The notes: generated from the letters alone by a model not told the origin. A stretch of 64,000 nucleotides of DNA from an uncultured Luminiphilus sp. (GCA_943840615.1 CALSVI010000006.1:62001-126000), one strand, 5' to 3'. Positions 50,586 through 60,071 are shown, counted from the stretch's first letter. Program-made: numbers and translations.

Positions 50586-51568
50586 GATTTGACGACGAGC
50601 CCGCTGCGGGCGAAAACCTGCCGATTCTGCCGGGCCACACGTCACCCGGCCGCTTTGAGCGCATCCTGCGAGCAGGTCAATTTGCCGTCACCGCTGAGAT
50701 TGCACCACCCGACTCCGCCGATCCGGAGGACGTATACGCCCGGGCGGCCCTGTTTGATGGCTATGTGGACGCCATCAATGCCACTGACAGCTCTGGGGCA
50801 AACTGCCACATGTCTAGCATGGGTATCTGTTCACTACTGACCCGCCGTGGCTATGCCATGATCCTGCAGCAGTCCTGCCGCGACCGAAACCGCATTGCCA
50901 TGCAGGGGGATGTGCTGGGTGCCGCCGCTATGGGAGTCTGCAATGTCCTGTGCCTCAGCGGTGATGGGGTGCAGTCTGGCGACCACCCCCAAGCCAAGCC
51001 GGTGTTTGACATGGACAGCATCTCGGCACTCGGCATGGTGCGACACATGCGCGATGAGCAGCAGTTTTTGAGTGGTCGCGCCATCAGTTCACCGCCCAGA
51101 TTGTTTCTCGGTGCCGCAGCAAACCCCTTCGCTCCGCCTCTCGATTTTCGGCCACATCGCATGGCAAAGAAGATTGCCGCGGGTGCGCAGTTTATCCAGA
51201 CCCAGTACTGCTTCGACGTCGATCGCATGAAAACCTTTATGGCGCAGGTGCGTGACATGGGTCTCCTGGAGGAAGCCTTTGTGCTGGCCGGCGTGGGCCC
51301 CCTCGCTTCGGCAAAGGCCGCCGAATGGATTCGCAAAAATGTCGCCGGCGTCCATATTCCAGACGACATCATCAAGCGTCTCGCTGGAGCCGAAGACCAA
51401 AAGCAGGAAGGGGTCGATCTGTGTGTCGACCTCATTGAACAAATGCGAGAGATCGAGGGTGTGAGCGGCGTTCACGTCATGGCTTACCGTATGGAAGATC
51501 GCATCGGTGAGATCGTGTCTCGGTCCAATGCTTTGAATGGCCGCGAACCTTGGCGCCCTGCCGCATAA
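50582..51568 (+). CDS. Methylenetetrahydrofolate reductase-like protein (MetF family)
   Basis: A 328-residue TIM-barrel flavoprotein. Signs include VTAEIAPPDSADPEDVYARA (catalytic Glu near residue 39), ATDSSGANCHMSS, LCLSGDG and the TQYCFDV strand. In this setting it should run from methyl-THF to methylene-THF, feeding one-carbon units to oxidation or biosynthesis, with the MTHFR_C protein as partner. Direction is inference. It differs from housekeeping MetF in lacking adjacent methionine genes. Confidence 0.9.
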   Translation: MRFDDEPAAGENLPILPGHTSPGRFERILRAGQFAVTAEIAPPDSADPEDVYARAALFDGYVDAINATDSSGANCHMSSMGICSLLTRRGYAMILQQSCRDRNRIAMQGDVLGAAAMGVCNVLCLSGDGVQSGDHPQAKPVFDMDSISALGMVRHMRDEQQFLSGRAISSPPRLFLGAAANPFAPPLDFRPHRMAKKIAAGAQFIQTQYCFDVDRMKTFMAQVRDMGLLEEAFVLAGVGPLASAKAAEWIRKNVAGVHIPDDIIKRLAGAEDQKQEGVDLCVDLIEQMREIEGVSGVHVMAYRMEDRIGEIVSRSNALNGREPWRPAA

Positions 51569-51606
51569 CCTTTTCCCCCAAACTAACTATTCATCGAGCA
51601 ACACTC

Positions 51607-52503
51607 ATGACCATAACAACCATTAGCTCCGCTACCCGTGAAGTGCACATTGGTTTCGACCAACCGTTTGTCGTGATTGGCGAGCGCATTAACCCAACCG
51701 GCCGAAAAATTCTGGCTGAAGAAATGAAAAACGGCGACTACAGCCGCGTCGAAGCCGATGCTCTTGCACAGGTTGCGGCTGGCGCGCATATGCTCGATGT
51801 CAATGCAGGCATTCCGCTGGCTGATGAGCCCCGCATCCTCGCCGAAGCCGTGCAGCTGGTGCAGTCGATTACCGATGTGCCGCTCAGCATCGATTCCTCG
51901 ATTGTTGAGGCGCTCGAGTCCGGCCTGTCGGTCTATCAGGGCAAGGCACTGGTCAACTCGGTCACCGGGGAAGACGAAGTATTGGAACGCGTGTTGCCGC
52001 TAGTGGCCAAGTACAAGGCTGCCGTAGTCGCTATTTCCAATGATGAAACCGGTATTTCCGAGGATCCCGACGTGCGCTTTGCGGTGGCGAAAAAGATCGT
52101 TGAGCGCGCCGCCGATTATGGCATCCCCTATAGCGATATCGTGGTCGACCCATTAGTGATGCCAATTGGCGCGATCAATACTGCTGGCCTGCAGGTCATG
52201 GCGCTAGTGAGACGACTCAGGGAAGAACTCAAGGTGAACACCACGTGCGGCGCCTCCAACGTGAGCTTTGGTCTGCCGAATCGGAATGGCATCAACGCCG
52301 CATTTTTGACCATGGCGATGGGCGCAGGGATGACCTCGGCTATTACCAGCCCGCTGCACCCCGAGGTGATGCAAGCTGTAAGGGGCGGTGACGTGATGAT
52401 GGGGAATGACCCCGATTGCACCCGTTGGATTCGCGCCTATCGTGAGCCCGTGGCAGAAGGTGAAGGCCGGGGACGTCGCGGCGGGCGTCGCAGGAGCGCC
52501 TGA
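51607..52503 (+). CDS. Methyltetrahydrofolate:corrinoid methyltransferase (pterin-binding)
   Basis: A 298-residue pterin-binding TIM barrel of the MeTr/AcsE/MtvA type: VIGERINPTGRK, ADALAQVAAGAHMLDVNAG, LSIDSS, NDETGI and TTCGASNVSFGLPNR. It passes the methyl group from the corrinoid protein to THF (or back). The C-terminus is a Gly/Arg tail (GEGRGRRGGRRRSA) not needed for the barrel. 38 bp after metF, the largest gap in the operon. Confidence 0.92.
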   Translation: MTITTISSATREVHIGFDQPFVVIGERINPTGRKILAEEMKNGDYSRVEADALAQVAAGAHMLDVNAGIPLADEPRILAEAVQLVQSITDVPLSIDSSIVEALESGLSVYQGKALVNSVTGEDEVLERVLPLVAKYKAAVVAISNDETGISEDPDVRFAVAKKIVERAADYGIPYSDIVVDPLVMPIGAINTAGLQVMALVRRLREELKVNTTCGASNVSFGLPNRNGINAAFLTMAMGAGMTSAITSPLHPEVMQAVRGGDVMMGNDPDCTRWIRAYREPVAEGEGRGRRGGRRRSA

Positions 52504-52506
52504 TCA

Positions 52507-54540
52507 TTGACTGAGGATGACGTCAAAGTCCTGTTTATGCCCTCAGGTCGGCGCGGGTTTTTCCCGCGCGGCACCCCTCTACTTGAAGCGGCGCGCAGCC
52601 TGGGCGTCGACATTGACTCGGTCTGCGGGGGGCGCGGTCTCTGCGGCCGATGCCAGATCAGCTGCGTGGCCGGCTCTTTTGCCAAGCACCAGATCGACTC
52701 CGACGTCGACCACCTCTCCCCCTTCAGTCAGACCGAAGAAAAGTTTGAAGAGCGAAAGGGCCCGCTTAAAGCTGGCAGACGCCTGAGTTGCCACACCACA
52801 CTGCTCGATGATGCCGTGATCGACGTGCCCGCCGAAAGCCAGGTGCATCGACAAATTGTGCGCAAAGAAATGGAATCGAGAGACATCCGACTCGATACCG
52901 CTACGCGGCTCTACTACGTTCAGATAGAGGAACCCAGCCTGGATGACGCCCGGGGTGAAGTGCAGTTTCTGCTCGAAGCCCTCGAACGCGAATGGGGTGT
53001 TACCGGGGTCTCCCTCGCCCACTCCCAGCTGCGCGCGCTGCAGAGCGCACTGACCCGCGAGGACCGCGGTGTGACCGTTGCCGTCTATCAGGAGCACCTG
53101 ATTACGGCTATCTGGCCGGGACTCTTCGACCAGCCGCGCGGCATCGCGATCGATGTGGGCTCCACGACCGTTGCAGCGCATCTCTGCGACTTGAACACCG
53201 GCGAGGTCGTGGCCTCCGCGGGGGTGATGAACCCGCAGATACGATACGGCGAGGACCTGATGAGTCGGGTCTCGTATGTGATGATGCATCCGGAAGGCGC
53301 CGAGCTGCTCACCGATGCCATTCGCGAAGCGATCAATGGGCTGTTTATTGAACTCTCAGGAGAGGCGTCCAGTCAGATCGAGGACATCCTCGAGATCGCC
53401 CTGGTCGCCAACCCGATCATGCACCACATCTTGCTGGGCATTAATCCGGTAAATCTGGGCACCGCGCCCTTTGCACTGACCACCAGCGAGGCGGTTGATA
53501 CCCGTGCGGTAGAAGTCGGCTTGACCGCTCATCCCGAGGCCCGCCTCTACTGCCTGCCCTGCATCGCGGGCCACGTCGGTGCCGATGCGGCCGGGGTGAT
53601 CCTTGCCGAAGCGCCCGATCGCAGCGAGGCGATGACATTAGTGGTCGACGTTGGCACCAATGCTGAGATTGTGCTCGCAAATAACCAGCGATTACTGGTG
53701 TGCTCGAGCCCAACCGGACCCGCGTTTGAAGGCGCTCAAATCAGCGCCGGGCAGCGGGCAACTATCGGCGCTATCGAGCGCGTGCGGATCGATCGCGACA
53801 CACTGGAACCCCGCTTCAAATGTATCGGTTCCGAACTGTGGTCGAACGAACCCGGTTTTGCCGAGGCCCTTTCGGATACGGGTGTGACCGGCATTTGCGG
53901 ATCGGGGATTATCGAGGTTGTCGCCGAGATGTATCTCGCCGGCGTGGTGTCGACTGATGGCGTGGTCGATGGTGCGCTCGAAGAACAAACGAACCGGATC
54001 AAAAAAGACGGGCGGACCTGGTCTTATGTTTTACATGAGACGGATAATCCTGAGGCCTCCGATGTGGTGATCACGCAAACTGATGTACGCCAAATCCAAC
54101 TGGCCAAGGCGGCACTCTACGCCGGTATCAAGCTGTTGATGGACGAGATGGGCGTCACCGCTGTTGATCGTATTCGTCTGGCCGGTGCCTTTGGCAGCCA
54201 TATCAGCGTTAGCCACGCTATGGTGCTGGGGCTCATCCCTGATTGTGACCTTGAACAGGTGACCTCAGCGGGTAACGCCGCGGGTGCCGGCGCGCGAATG
54301 GCGCTGCTGGATCGCAACGCCCGGCTTGAAATTGCCGATACCATTGCCAAGGCAGAACGTATCGAGACGGCTTTGGCGGCTGACTTTCAGGCTCACTTTG
54401 TAGGCGCTATGGGACTCCCCCATCAAAGCGATGCGTTCCCTAATTTGTTCTCCAGTGTTGCGCCACCTGCAGCAAAGATGTTGGAATCTGGCGAGGCGCC
54501 GAAACGGCGGCGTCGACGCGCTGCGCGGCCTAGCGCTTAA
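52507..54540 (+). CDS. RACo-type reductive activator of corrinoid protein
   Basis: A 677-residue ATP-dependent activator that reduces Co(II) corrinoid back to Co(I). N-terminal [2Fe-2S] domain with C40, C46, C49 and C95 (VCGGRGLCGRC ... LSCHT), a linker, then an ASKHA ATPase with AIDVGSTTVAAHL, VDVGTNAEIVL and ICGSGIIEVVAEM. The C-terminal tail is Arg-rich (KRRRRRAARPSA). Start is TTG at 52507, three bases after the methyltransferase stop. Confidence 0.92.
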   Translation: MTEDDVKVLFMPSGRRGFFPRGTPLLEAARSLGVDIDSVCGGRGLCGRCQISCVAGSFAKHQIDSDVDHLSPFSQTEEKFEERKGPLKAGRRLSCHTTLLDDAVIDVPAESQVHRQIVRKEMESRDIRLDTATRLYYVQIEEPSLDDARGEVQFLLEALEREWGVTGVSLAHSQLRALQSALTREDRGVTVAVYQEHLITAIWPGLFDQPRGIAIDVGSTTVAAHLCDLNTGEVVASAGVMNPQIRYGEDLMSRVSYVMMHPEGAELLTDAIREAINGLFIELSGEASSQIEDILEIALVANPIMHHILLGINPVNLGTAPFALTTSEAVDTRAVEVGLTAHPEARLYCLPCIAGHVGADAAGVILAEAPDRSEAMTLVVDVGTNAEIVLANNQRLLVCSSPTGPAFEGAQISAGQRATIGAIERVRIDRDTLEPRFKCIGSELWSNEPGFAEALSDTGVTGICGSGIIEVVAEMYLAGVVSTDGVVDGALEEQTNRIKKDGRTWSYVLHETDNPEASDVVITQTDVRQIQLAKAALYAGIKLLMDEMGVTAVDRIRLAGAFGSHISVSHAMVLGLIPDCDLEQVTSAGNAAGAGARMALLDRNARLEIADTIAKAERIETALAADFQAHFVGAMGLPHQSDAFPNLFSSVAPPAAKMLESGEAPKRRRRRAARPSA

Positions 54541-54563
54541 CTTCTCATCGACTGTGAGTTTCC

Positions 54564-55568
54564 ATGAACAACACCGCGGACACGCTCCCCTTCCCCTCTG
54601 GTAGACCCGCGCCTTATCAACCCCTCACTGATGAGCCTGTATTCGATGCGGGCCGTCATCTGGCGTTAGAGATGCCTAGCCATACTGCGACCTTGAACGC
54701 GCTTGGCTATCAAGACGCGGACCTCGTTGACTGCGCCTCAACGTTCGCAGTGAGTAACGCTTTTCGCATTCTCTCTGCCGACGGCGTCGCTGCCATGCGT
54801 GACGTGTGCAACCAGATCTACCAAAACCGCAATGCGAGTGAAGGCACTGGCGCCAACCGACTCGGCAGTTATGCCCGCGGTGCAGGATATCGCTCACAGT
54901 TTATCCGCGACTTCTGCGACAGCCCTGAGCTGGCCGCACATCTTTCGCAGATTGCCGGCATTGAGCTGGGTCGGCACTCTGTGCCCGCCGTGGCCTGCGG
55001 CATTAACTATGCGCCCGACGACATTTCCCGCGCCATTGACACTTGGCACGTGGATTCCGTCGCTTACGACATCGTGATGATGATCACCGATCCGACCACG
55101 CTCAAGGGAGGCGAGTTTCAATACTTCCATGGCACGAAGCAGGAGGGGCAGTCGCTGCTGGGCATCAGCGGTGAGGAAGGCGTGGACACCAGCCTGCCCG
55201 AAGACCGGGTCATCACCATACCCTTTCCCGAGGCGGGCTTTGGCTTTATGCAGCAAGGCACCATGATTTTTCATCGCGCTTGTCGTCTGCTCGAACGCGC
55301 CGAGCGCATCACCATGATTCCCTCTTTCGAAGTACTGCCTGCCAATGCACCAGACAGCACAAACACGCTCAACATGGCAGACTGGGACGACCCCGGCATG
55401 TGTCCGGAACTGGCGCGCCATGAAATCTGGCGCACCGCCGCCCGCCTCGAACAGCTCCTCGACGAAATTGATCTCAATGACAGTCCCGCCACACTAAATA
55501 CCCGCATCAATTCAGCAATAGCGCGACTGGTGCGGTTTAGCGACAAGCTGGAAAGTAAGTCCTCGTGA
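54564..55568 (+). CDS. Fe(II)/2-oxoglutarate-dependent oxygenase
   Basis: A 334-residue double-stranded beta-helix oxygenase. H162-x-D164 (WHVDS) and H237 (FHRAC) form the iron site, and R248 (ERITMIPSF) fits the 2-oxoglutarate-binding Arg. Such enzymes hydroxylate unactivated carbons or demethylate. In a quaternary-amine operon it may hydroxylate the betaine or remove a methyl group oxidatively. 23 bp after racO-like gene; overlaps the next gene by 4 nt. Confidence 0.8.
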   Translation: MNNTADTLPFPSGRPAPYQPLTDEPVFDAGRHLALEMPSHTATLNALGYQDADLVDCASTFAVSNAFRILSADGVAAMRDVCNQIYQNRNASEGTGANRLGSYARGAGYRSQFIRDFCDSPELAAHLSQIAGIELGRHSVPAVACGINYAPDDISRAIDTWHVDSVAYDIVMMITDPTTLKGGEFQYFHGTKQEGQSLLGISGEEGVDTSLPEDRVITIPFPEAGFGFMQQGTMIFHRACRLLERAERITMIPSFEVLPANAPDSTNTLNMADWDDPGMCPELARHEIWRTAARLEQLLDEIDLNDSPATLNTRINSAIARLVRFSDKLESKSS

Positions 55569-56536
55569 GTCACAGTGCCGAACTAGCGGGAAAGGCCGTA
55601 TTGGTAACCGGCGCTGCCGGCTGCATCGGCGCCTGGGTGGTCAAGCAACTGCACGAACTAGGGGCGACCCCGGTAGTGTTCGATATCGCCGAGAATCGCG
55701 AGCGCCTGCAGCTGATCATGCCCGATGCGGAGTCCGTCATCTGGGAGCTGGGCGATATCACCGATTTTGAACGCCTTACCGAGGTGGCCGAGACGCATAA
55801 CATTGACGCCATTATTCACCTCGCCGCCCTACAGGTGCCTTTTTGCAAGGCTGACCCTATTAGCAGCACGCGCATCAATGTGATGGGTAGCATCCATATG
55901 CTGGAGTTGGCGCGGCAACGCGGCATTACGCGGCTCAGTTACGCCAGCTCGGTCGCAGCACCCGCCATGGGCGACAACGACTGGCTGGCGACCCTTTACG
56001 GCGCACACAAGATCTGTGGCGAGCAGATGGCCGCCGTATATTCGCACGACTGGGGCGTGCCCAGCATCGGCATACGCCCCGCCATTATTTACGGACCCGG
56101 CCGTGATCAAGGCATGAGCGCAGCGCCGACCATTGCACTCATGGCCGCTGAGGTGGGTGAGGCTTACACCATCCCCTTCACCGGTGACGTGGGTTTTGTT
56201 TACGTCGAGGATGCGGCCGAGCGCTTCATCGCGGCGGCCAGCCGCTCTTTTGATGGCGCCTACGTGTTCGACCTCAACGGCACGCCCGCCACCGTGACCA
56301 AGATGCTGGCATTACTGAACAACCATTACCCTGATGCCGCGATCGAGGCGACGGGTGACCCGATGCCCTTCCCCGCCGAGGCAAACAGCGGCGAATTGGA
56401 GCAGCTCATTGGCCTGCCCGACTGCCGGCCACTCGAGGCTGGGATTGCCGCTACCGTTTTGGGTTTTCAAGCGGCCAAGGCACGGGGCGTGGACCTCGCG
56501 GGTATGTATCAACACACACTGGGGAAAACGCCATGA
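55565..56536 (+). CDS. NAD-dependent epimerase/dehydratase family protein
   Basis: A 323-residue extended SDR: VLVTGAAGCIGAWVV loop, HLAALQVPF, SYASSVAAPA and catalytic YGAHK, then RPAIIYGPGRDQGM. Family members epimerise, dehydrate or oxidise sugar-like hydroxy acids. GTG start overlaps the oxygenase stop by 4 nt. Substrate unknown. Confidence 0.85.
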   Translation: MSHSAELAGKAVLVTGAAGCIGAWVVKQLHELGATPVVFDIAENRERLQLIMPDAESVIWELGDITDFERLTEVAETHNIDAIIHLAALQVPFCKADPISSTRINVMGSIHMLELARQRGITRLSYASSVAAPAMGDNDWLATLYGAHKICGEQMAAVYSHDWGVPSIGIRPAIIYGPGRDQGMSAAPTIALMAAEVGEAYTIPFTGDVGFVYVEDAAERFIAAASRSFDGAYVFDLNGTPATVTKMLALLNNHYPDAAIEATGDPMPFPAEANSGELEQLIGLPDCRPLEAGIAATVLGFQAAKARGVDLAGMYQHTLGKTP

Positions 56537-57390
56537 AGCTGGTGCGATGGGGTGATGCCGATGCCGAGCAAGCGGGCTTGGTCGACGCCGCGGGAACGCT
56601 CAGAGATCTGAGTGACACCGTCGCGGACTGGTCATGGCAAACACTCACGCCCGAAACCCTCGCACAGGTCGCTGCGTTGGATACCGATACCCTCCCTGTA
56701 CTATCCGCCGACACCCGTTTAGGAGCGCCCGTATTTCGACCCGGCAAAATCGTCGGCTGCGCGCTGACCTACGGCAAGCACGCTGCAGAGGCGGGCCTCG
56801 AACCTCCCGAAGAACCCATGTTCATGCTGACCGCCGCCAGCGCCATCAACGGCGCTAACGACCCGGTGATGATGCCCCAAGGGGGCACCCAGCTCGACTG
56901 GGAGGCGGAGCTTGCGGTGGTGTTCTGTAAAGCAGGTGCGAATATTCCGGCTGAGGACGCCATGAGTCATGTCGCGGGCTTCTGCGTGGGCAACGACGTG
57001 TCTGAACGTATCTTTCAGCTCGAGCGGGGCACGCAATGGACCAAAGGCAAAAGCGCCGACACGCTGAAACCGCTTGGTCCCTGGCTGGTGACCACCGACG
57101 AGGTCGGCGATCCCAACCAGCTCGATATATCACTGCATGTGAACGGCGAAGTCAGGCAGCAGAGCAACACCTCGGACATGATGTACAGCATTGCCGAACT
57201 GGTCTCGATCATTTCGCGCTACACCAGCTGGCAACCCGGCGACGTCATGATGACCGGTACGCCACCGGGCGTGGGCTACGGCATGAAGCCGCCCCAGTAC
57301 CTCAATGTTGGCGACATCATGGAAGTCCGCATCGACAAGCTGGGCGTGCAACGCAGCACCGTAGTGGCGTATAGCCCGCGGTATGCCTGA
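56533..57390 (+). CDS. Fumarylacetoacetate-hydrolase-family protein
   Basis: A 285-residue FAH-fold enzyme: VGCALTYGKHAAEAG, MFMLTAASA, metal-ligand region QLDWEAELAVV, VCVGNDVSER-like stretch, and GTPPGVG. Relatives hydrolyse or decarboxylate beta-diketo/2-oxo acids, for example 2,4-diketo-3-deoxy sugar acids, to pyruvate plus a second acid. With the SDRs it suggests cleavage of the carbon skeleton after demethylation. Overlaps the epimerase gene by 4 nt. Confidence 0.88.
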   Translation: MKLVRWGDADAEQAGLVDAAGTLRDLSDTVADWSWQTLTPETLAQVAALDTDTLPVLSADTRLGAPVFRPGKIVGCALTYGKHAAEAGLEPPEEPMFMLTAASAINGANDPVMMPQGGTQLDWEAELAVVFCKAGANIPAEDAMSHVAGFCVGNDVSERIFQLERGTQWTKGKSADTLKPLGPWLVTTDEVGDPNQLDISLHVNGEVRQQSNTSDMMYSIAELVSIISRYTSWQPGDVMMTGTPPGVGYGMKPPQYLNVGDIMEVRIDKLGVQRSTVVAYSPRYA

Positions 57391-57397
57391 GGCCAGC

Positions 57398-58147
57398 ATG
57401 AGCAACTCCCGCATCGTGATCGTGACCGGCGGCGCCCAAAACATTGGCGCGGCCATTGTTGTGCGCTTCCAAGCGGCTGGCGATACCGTGATCTGCGCTG
57501 ATCTCAATGAACCCGCTGCCGAGGGCGTGACTTTTATTGAGACCGACGTCGCCCGCGAAACGAGCGTCAGAGATCTCATGACGCGAGTAGAGTTCGACTT
57601 CGGACATCTCGACGTGTTGGTCAACAACGCCGGCATCTGCATCGAAGATCCGATCGCTGAAACCCTTGAAGAGGATTGGGACCGAGTGATGGCGGTCAAC
57701 GTGAAAAGCACGTTTCTCACCACCAAGCATGCCCTGCCCCTGATGCGCGCAGAGAGCGCACAGCATCCCGCCATCGTTAACATCAGCTCGATAGAAGGCC
57801 TTGGCGCCAATCCGCTTCACAGCGTGTACGCCGCCTCAAAAGCGGCGGTGGCGGCCTTCTCGCATAACACCGCGCTCGAGTACGGTCCCTACGGCATCCG
57901 CTGTAACGCCGTGGCACCGGGTTGGATCAATACTCCCTTCAACGAGCAACTGCTTGCCCAGTATCCAGATCGCGCCGCGGTCGATGCCGCCATCGAGGCG
58001 CTTCACCCGGTGGGACGCCTCGGTAACGCGGAAGATGTCGCCAACACGGTTTTCTGGCTGGCCAGTAGCGATGCCGCCTTTGTCACCGGGCAAGAAGTGG
58101 TGGTAGATGGCGGCCGCCTCGCCAAGCTTCCCCTGCCAGCGCTCTGA
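57398..58147 (+). CDS. Short-chain dehydrogenase
   Basis: A 249-residue classical SDR: IVTGGAQNIGAAIV, NNAGIC, Ser in ISSIEG, YAASKAAV, and C-terminal EVVVDGGRLAKLP. Acidic DLNEP after the second strand favours NAD. ATG 57398 has GAGG six bases upstream; an ATG at 57383 overlapping the FAH stop is the alternative. Third enzyme of the presumed carbon-skeleton branch. Confidence 0.87.
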   Translation: MSNSRIVIVTGGAQNIGAAIVVRFQAAGDTVICADLNEPAAEGVTFIETDVARETSVRDLMTRVEFDFGHLDVLVNNAGICIEDPIAETLEEDWDRVMAVNVKSTFLTTKHALPLMRAESAQHPAIVNISSIEGLGANPLHSVYAASKAAVAAFSHNTALEYGPYGIRCNAVAPGWINTPFNEQLLAQYPDRAAVDAAIEALHPVGRLGNAEDVANTVFWLASSDAAFVTGQEVVVDGGRLAKLPLPAL

Positions 58148-58150
58148 ACG

Positions 58151-58939
58151 ATGAGCCCTGCAAACACATCGAGCGGACAACCCCGGGACTTTACCGGTCG
58201 CGTGGTCTTGATCACCGGCGCAGGAAGCGGCGTTGGCTTTGAATGCGCGCGCGTCTTCGCCGCTCAGGGCGCCAAGCTACTGCTAGTGGGTCGCGCGATA
58301 GATAAACTCGAGGCGGCGGTAGACGCACTGTCGGCCGAGGCGAAGGTACACACCGCGATCTGCGCCGGCGATGTCACCGATCCGGCGTTCGCCACTGAGG
58401 CGATGGCCGCTGCACAAGAGGCTTTCGATGCACCGGTGGAAGTACTGATCAACAATGCCGGGGTCATTCTGCGCCGCGATGCGGTCGATACCTCCGACGA
58501 TGAGTGGCGCACCGTGATGCAAACCAATGTCGACGGCGTATTTTATCTCAGCCGCGCGTTTGCACAGCAGCTGATCTATGACGGCGCGATCGTGAATGTG
58601 TCTTCCACCTGTGGCGTAGTGGGTGCCGCCGGACTTGCTGCCTACTGCACCAGTAAAGGCGCCTTGAATCAGCTCACGCGCACCATGGCGCTCGAGCTGG
58701 CCGACAAGCAAATCAATGTGAACGCAGTGGCGCCTGGCGCGATCAATTCACCCATGTTGTTTTCGGAACACACCACTCAAGCGACAGCCGATTCTGTGGT
58801 GGAGCGGAACCAGAGCAGCATCCCTATCGGCGACGTCGCCCAACCCGAAGAAGTAGCTCGCGCGGTGCTCTTTTTGGCAACCGAGCGTCACATCACCGGC
58901 ACCATTCTGTCGGTGGATGGCGGCTACACAGCGACCTAA
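58151..58939 (+). CDS. Short-chain dehydrogenase
   Basis: A 262-residue classical SDR: LITGAGSGVGFECARVF, NNAGVILRR, SSTCGVVG, YCTSKGALNQ, and TILSVDGGYTAT. GRAIDK after the second strand suggests NADP use. Three bases after the preceding SDR and three before the HpbD-like gene. Confidence 0.87.
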   Translation: MSPANTSSGQPRDFTGRVVLITGAGSGVGFECARVFAAQGAKLLLVGRAIDKLEAAVDALSAEAKVHTAICAGDVTDPAFATEAMAAAQEAFDAPVEVLINNAGVILRRDAVDTSDDEWRTVMQTNVDGVFYLSRAFAQQLIYDGAIVNVSSTCGVVGAAGLAAYCTSKGALNQLTRTMALELADKQINVNAVAPGAINSPMLFSEHTTQATADSVVERNQSSIPIGDVAQPEEVARAVLFLATERHITGTILSVDGGYTAT

Positions 58940-58942
58940 GCT

Positions 58943-60043
58943 ATGAAGATTCGCCACATTACCCTCTTCCAACACGATTTACCGGTCAAGGGCGGGGCTT
59001 ACCGTATGGCTAATGCCAGCGTGAACCACCTCGACAGCACCATCGTGCGCGTTGAGAGCGAGTGCGGCACCGTGGGCTGGGGAGAGACCTGCCCCGTAGG
59101 CCCGACCTACGCACCGAGTCATGCCAAAGGCGCCCGCGCGGCACTCACCGAAATGGCTCCGCATCTAATTGGCGTCGATCTCGACAAGCCGATGCTGTTG
59201 AACCGCATGATGGACAGCCTGCTCAACGGGCACCGCTATGCCAAAGCCGCGATCGATATCGCCGCCTACGATGCCATTGGCAAGAAAACAAAGCGCTCGG
59301 TAGCGGACTTACTTGGCGGAGCGGTAACGGATCGCGTGCCCTCCTACTACGCCACCGGCGTGGGCGAACCCGACGAGATCGCACGTATTGCCCGCGATAA
59401 AGCTGACGAAGGCTACCCTCGCTTGCAAGTCAAGATCAGCGGCCGCCCGGTCGAGATCGATATCGAAGTGGTGCGCAAAGTGTGGGAAACCGTGGGCGAT
59501 CGCGTGCGGCTGGCGGTGGATGGTAACCGGGGCATGCCAACGCGAGATGCGCTGCTGCTCAGTCAGGCCTGCCGGGATATTCCGTTTGTGCTGGAGCAAC
59601 CCTGCGACTCGCTGGACGAAATCGCAGCGATTCGGGCACAGCTGCGTCACCCGGTGTATCTCGACGAAGGGGCCACCGACCTGCCGACCGTGATCCGCGC
59701 CGCCAATGGTCTCGTCGATGGCTTTGGCATGAAAATAACCCGTATCGGCGGGCTCACGCCGATGGCAACCTTCCGCGATCTCTGCGAAGCGAGACACCTC
59801 CCCCATACAGTCGATGACTCATGGGGAGGAGACATCATCGCTGCCGCCTGTGTGCAGATGGGGGCCACCGTGAACCCAGCGCTTTTTGAGGGAACCTGGC
59901 TTGCACAACCTTACATAGAGGGCCACTACGACCCGACACAAGGCATCGCGATTGAGAACGGCTACATTCCGGTACCCGGAGGGCCGGGGCTTGGTGTCGT
60001 ACCCGATGAGGCGATCTTCACTCGCACTGTGGCAAGCTTCTGA
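58943..60043 (+). CDS. Enolase-superfamily protein, HpbD-like (4-hydroxyproline betaine 2-epimerase)
   Basis: A 366-residue mandelate-racemase/MLE-group enzyme. The two acid-base lysines are K164 (LQVKISGRP) and K264 ([11 protein letters not shown]), with metal ligands D193 (VDGNR), E218 (LEQPC) and D241 (YLDE). The [17 protein letters not shown] start region and K164/K264 spacing match Pelagibaca HpbD, which racemises C2 of 4-hydroxyproline betaine and proline betaine (from memory). cis-3-Hydroxyproline dehydratases share the subgroup and remain an alternative. Last gene of the 14-gene operon; in known HpbD loci demethylation is by Rieske enzymes, not B12. Confidence 0.85.
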   Translation: MKIRHITLFQHDLPVKGGAYRMANASVNHLDSTIVRVESECGTVGWGETCPVGPTYAPSHAKGARAALTEMAPHLIGVDLDKPMLLNRMMDSLLNGHRYAKAAIDIAAYDAIGKKTKRSVADLLGGAVTDRVPSYYATGVGEPDEIARIARDKADEGYPRLQVKISGRPVEIDIEVVRKVWETVGDRVRLAVDGNRGMPTRDALLLSQACRDIPFVLEQPCDSLDEIAAIRAQLRHPVYLDEGATDLPTVIRAANGLVDGFGMKITRIGGLTPMATFRDLCEARHLPHTVDDSWGGDIIAAACVQMGATVNPALFEGTWLAQPYIEGHYDPTQGIAIENGYIPVPGGPGLGVVPDEAIFTRTVASF

Positions 60044-60071
60044 CTGAAGAAGCGGCCGCAAGTCGCACGGT

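Noticed and set aside
60036..60053. Hairpin GCTTCT/AGAAGC at the end of the HpbD-like gene as terminator
   Set aside because: Only 6 bp, AT-balanced, and no T-tract on either strand.
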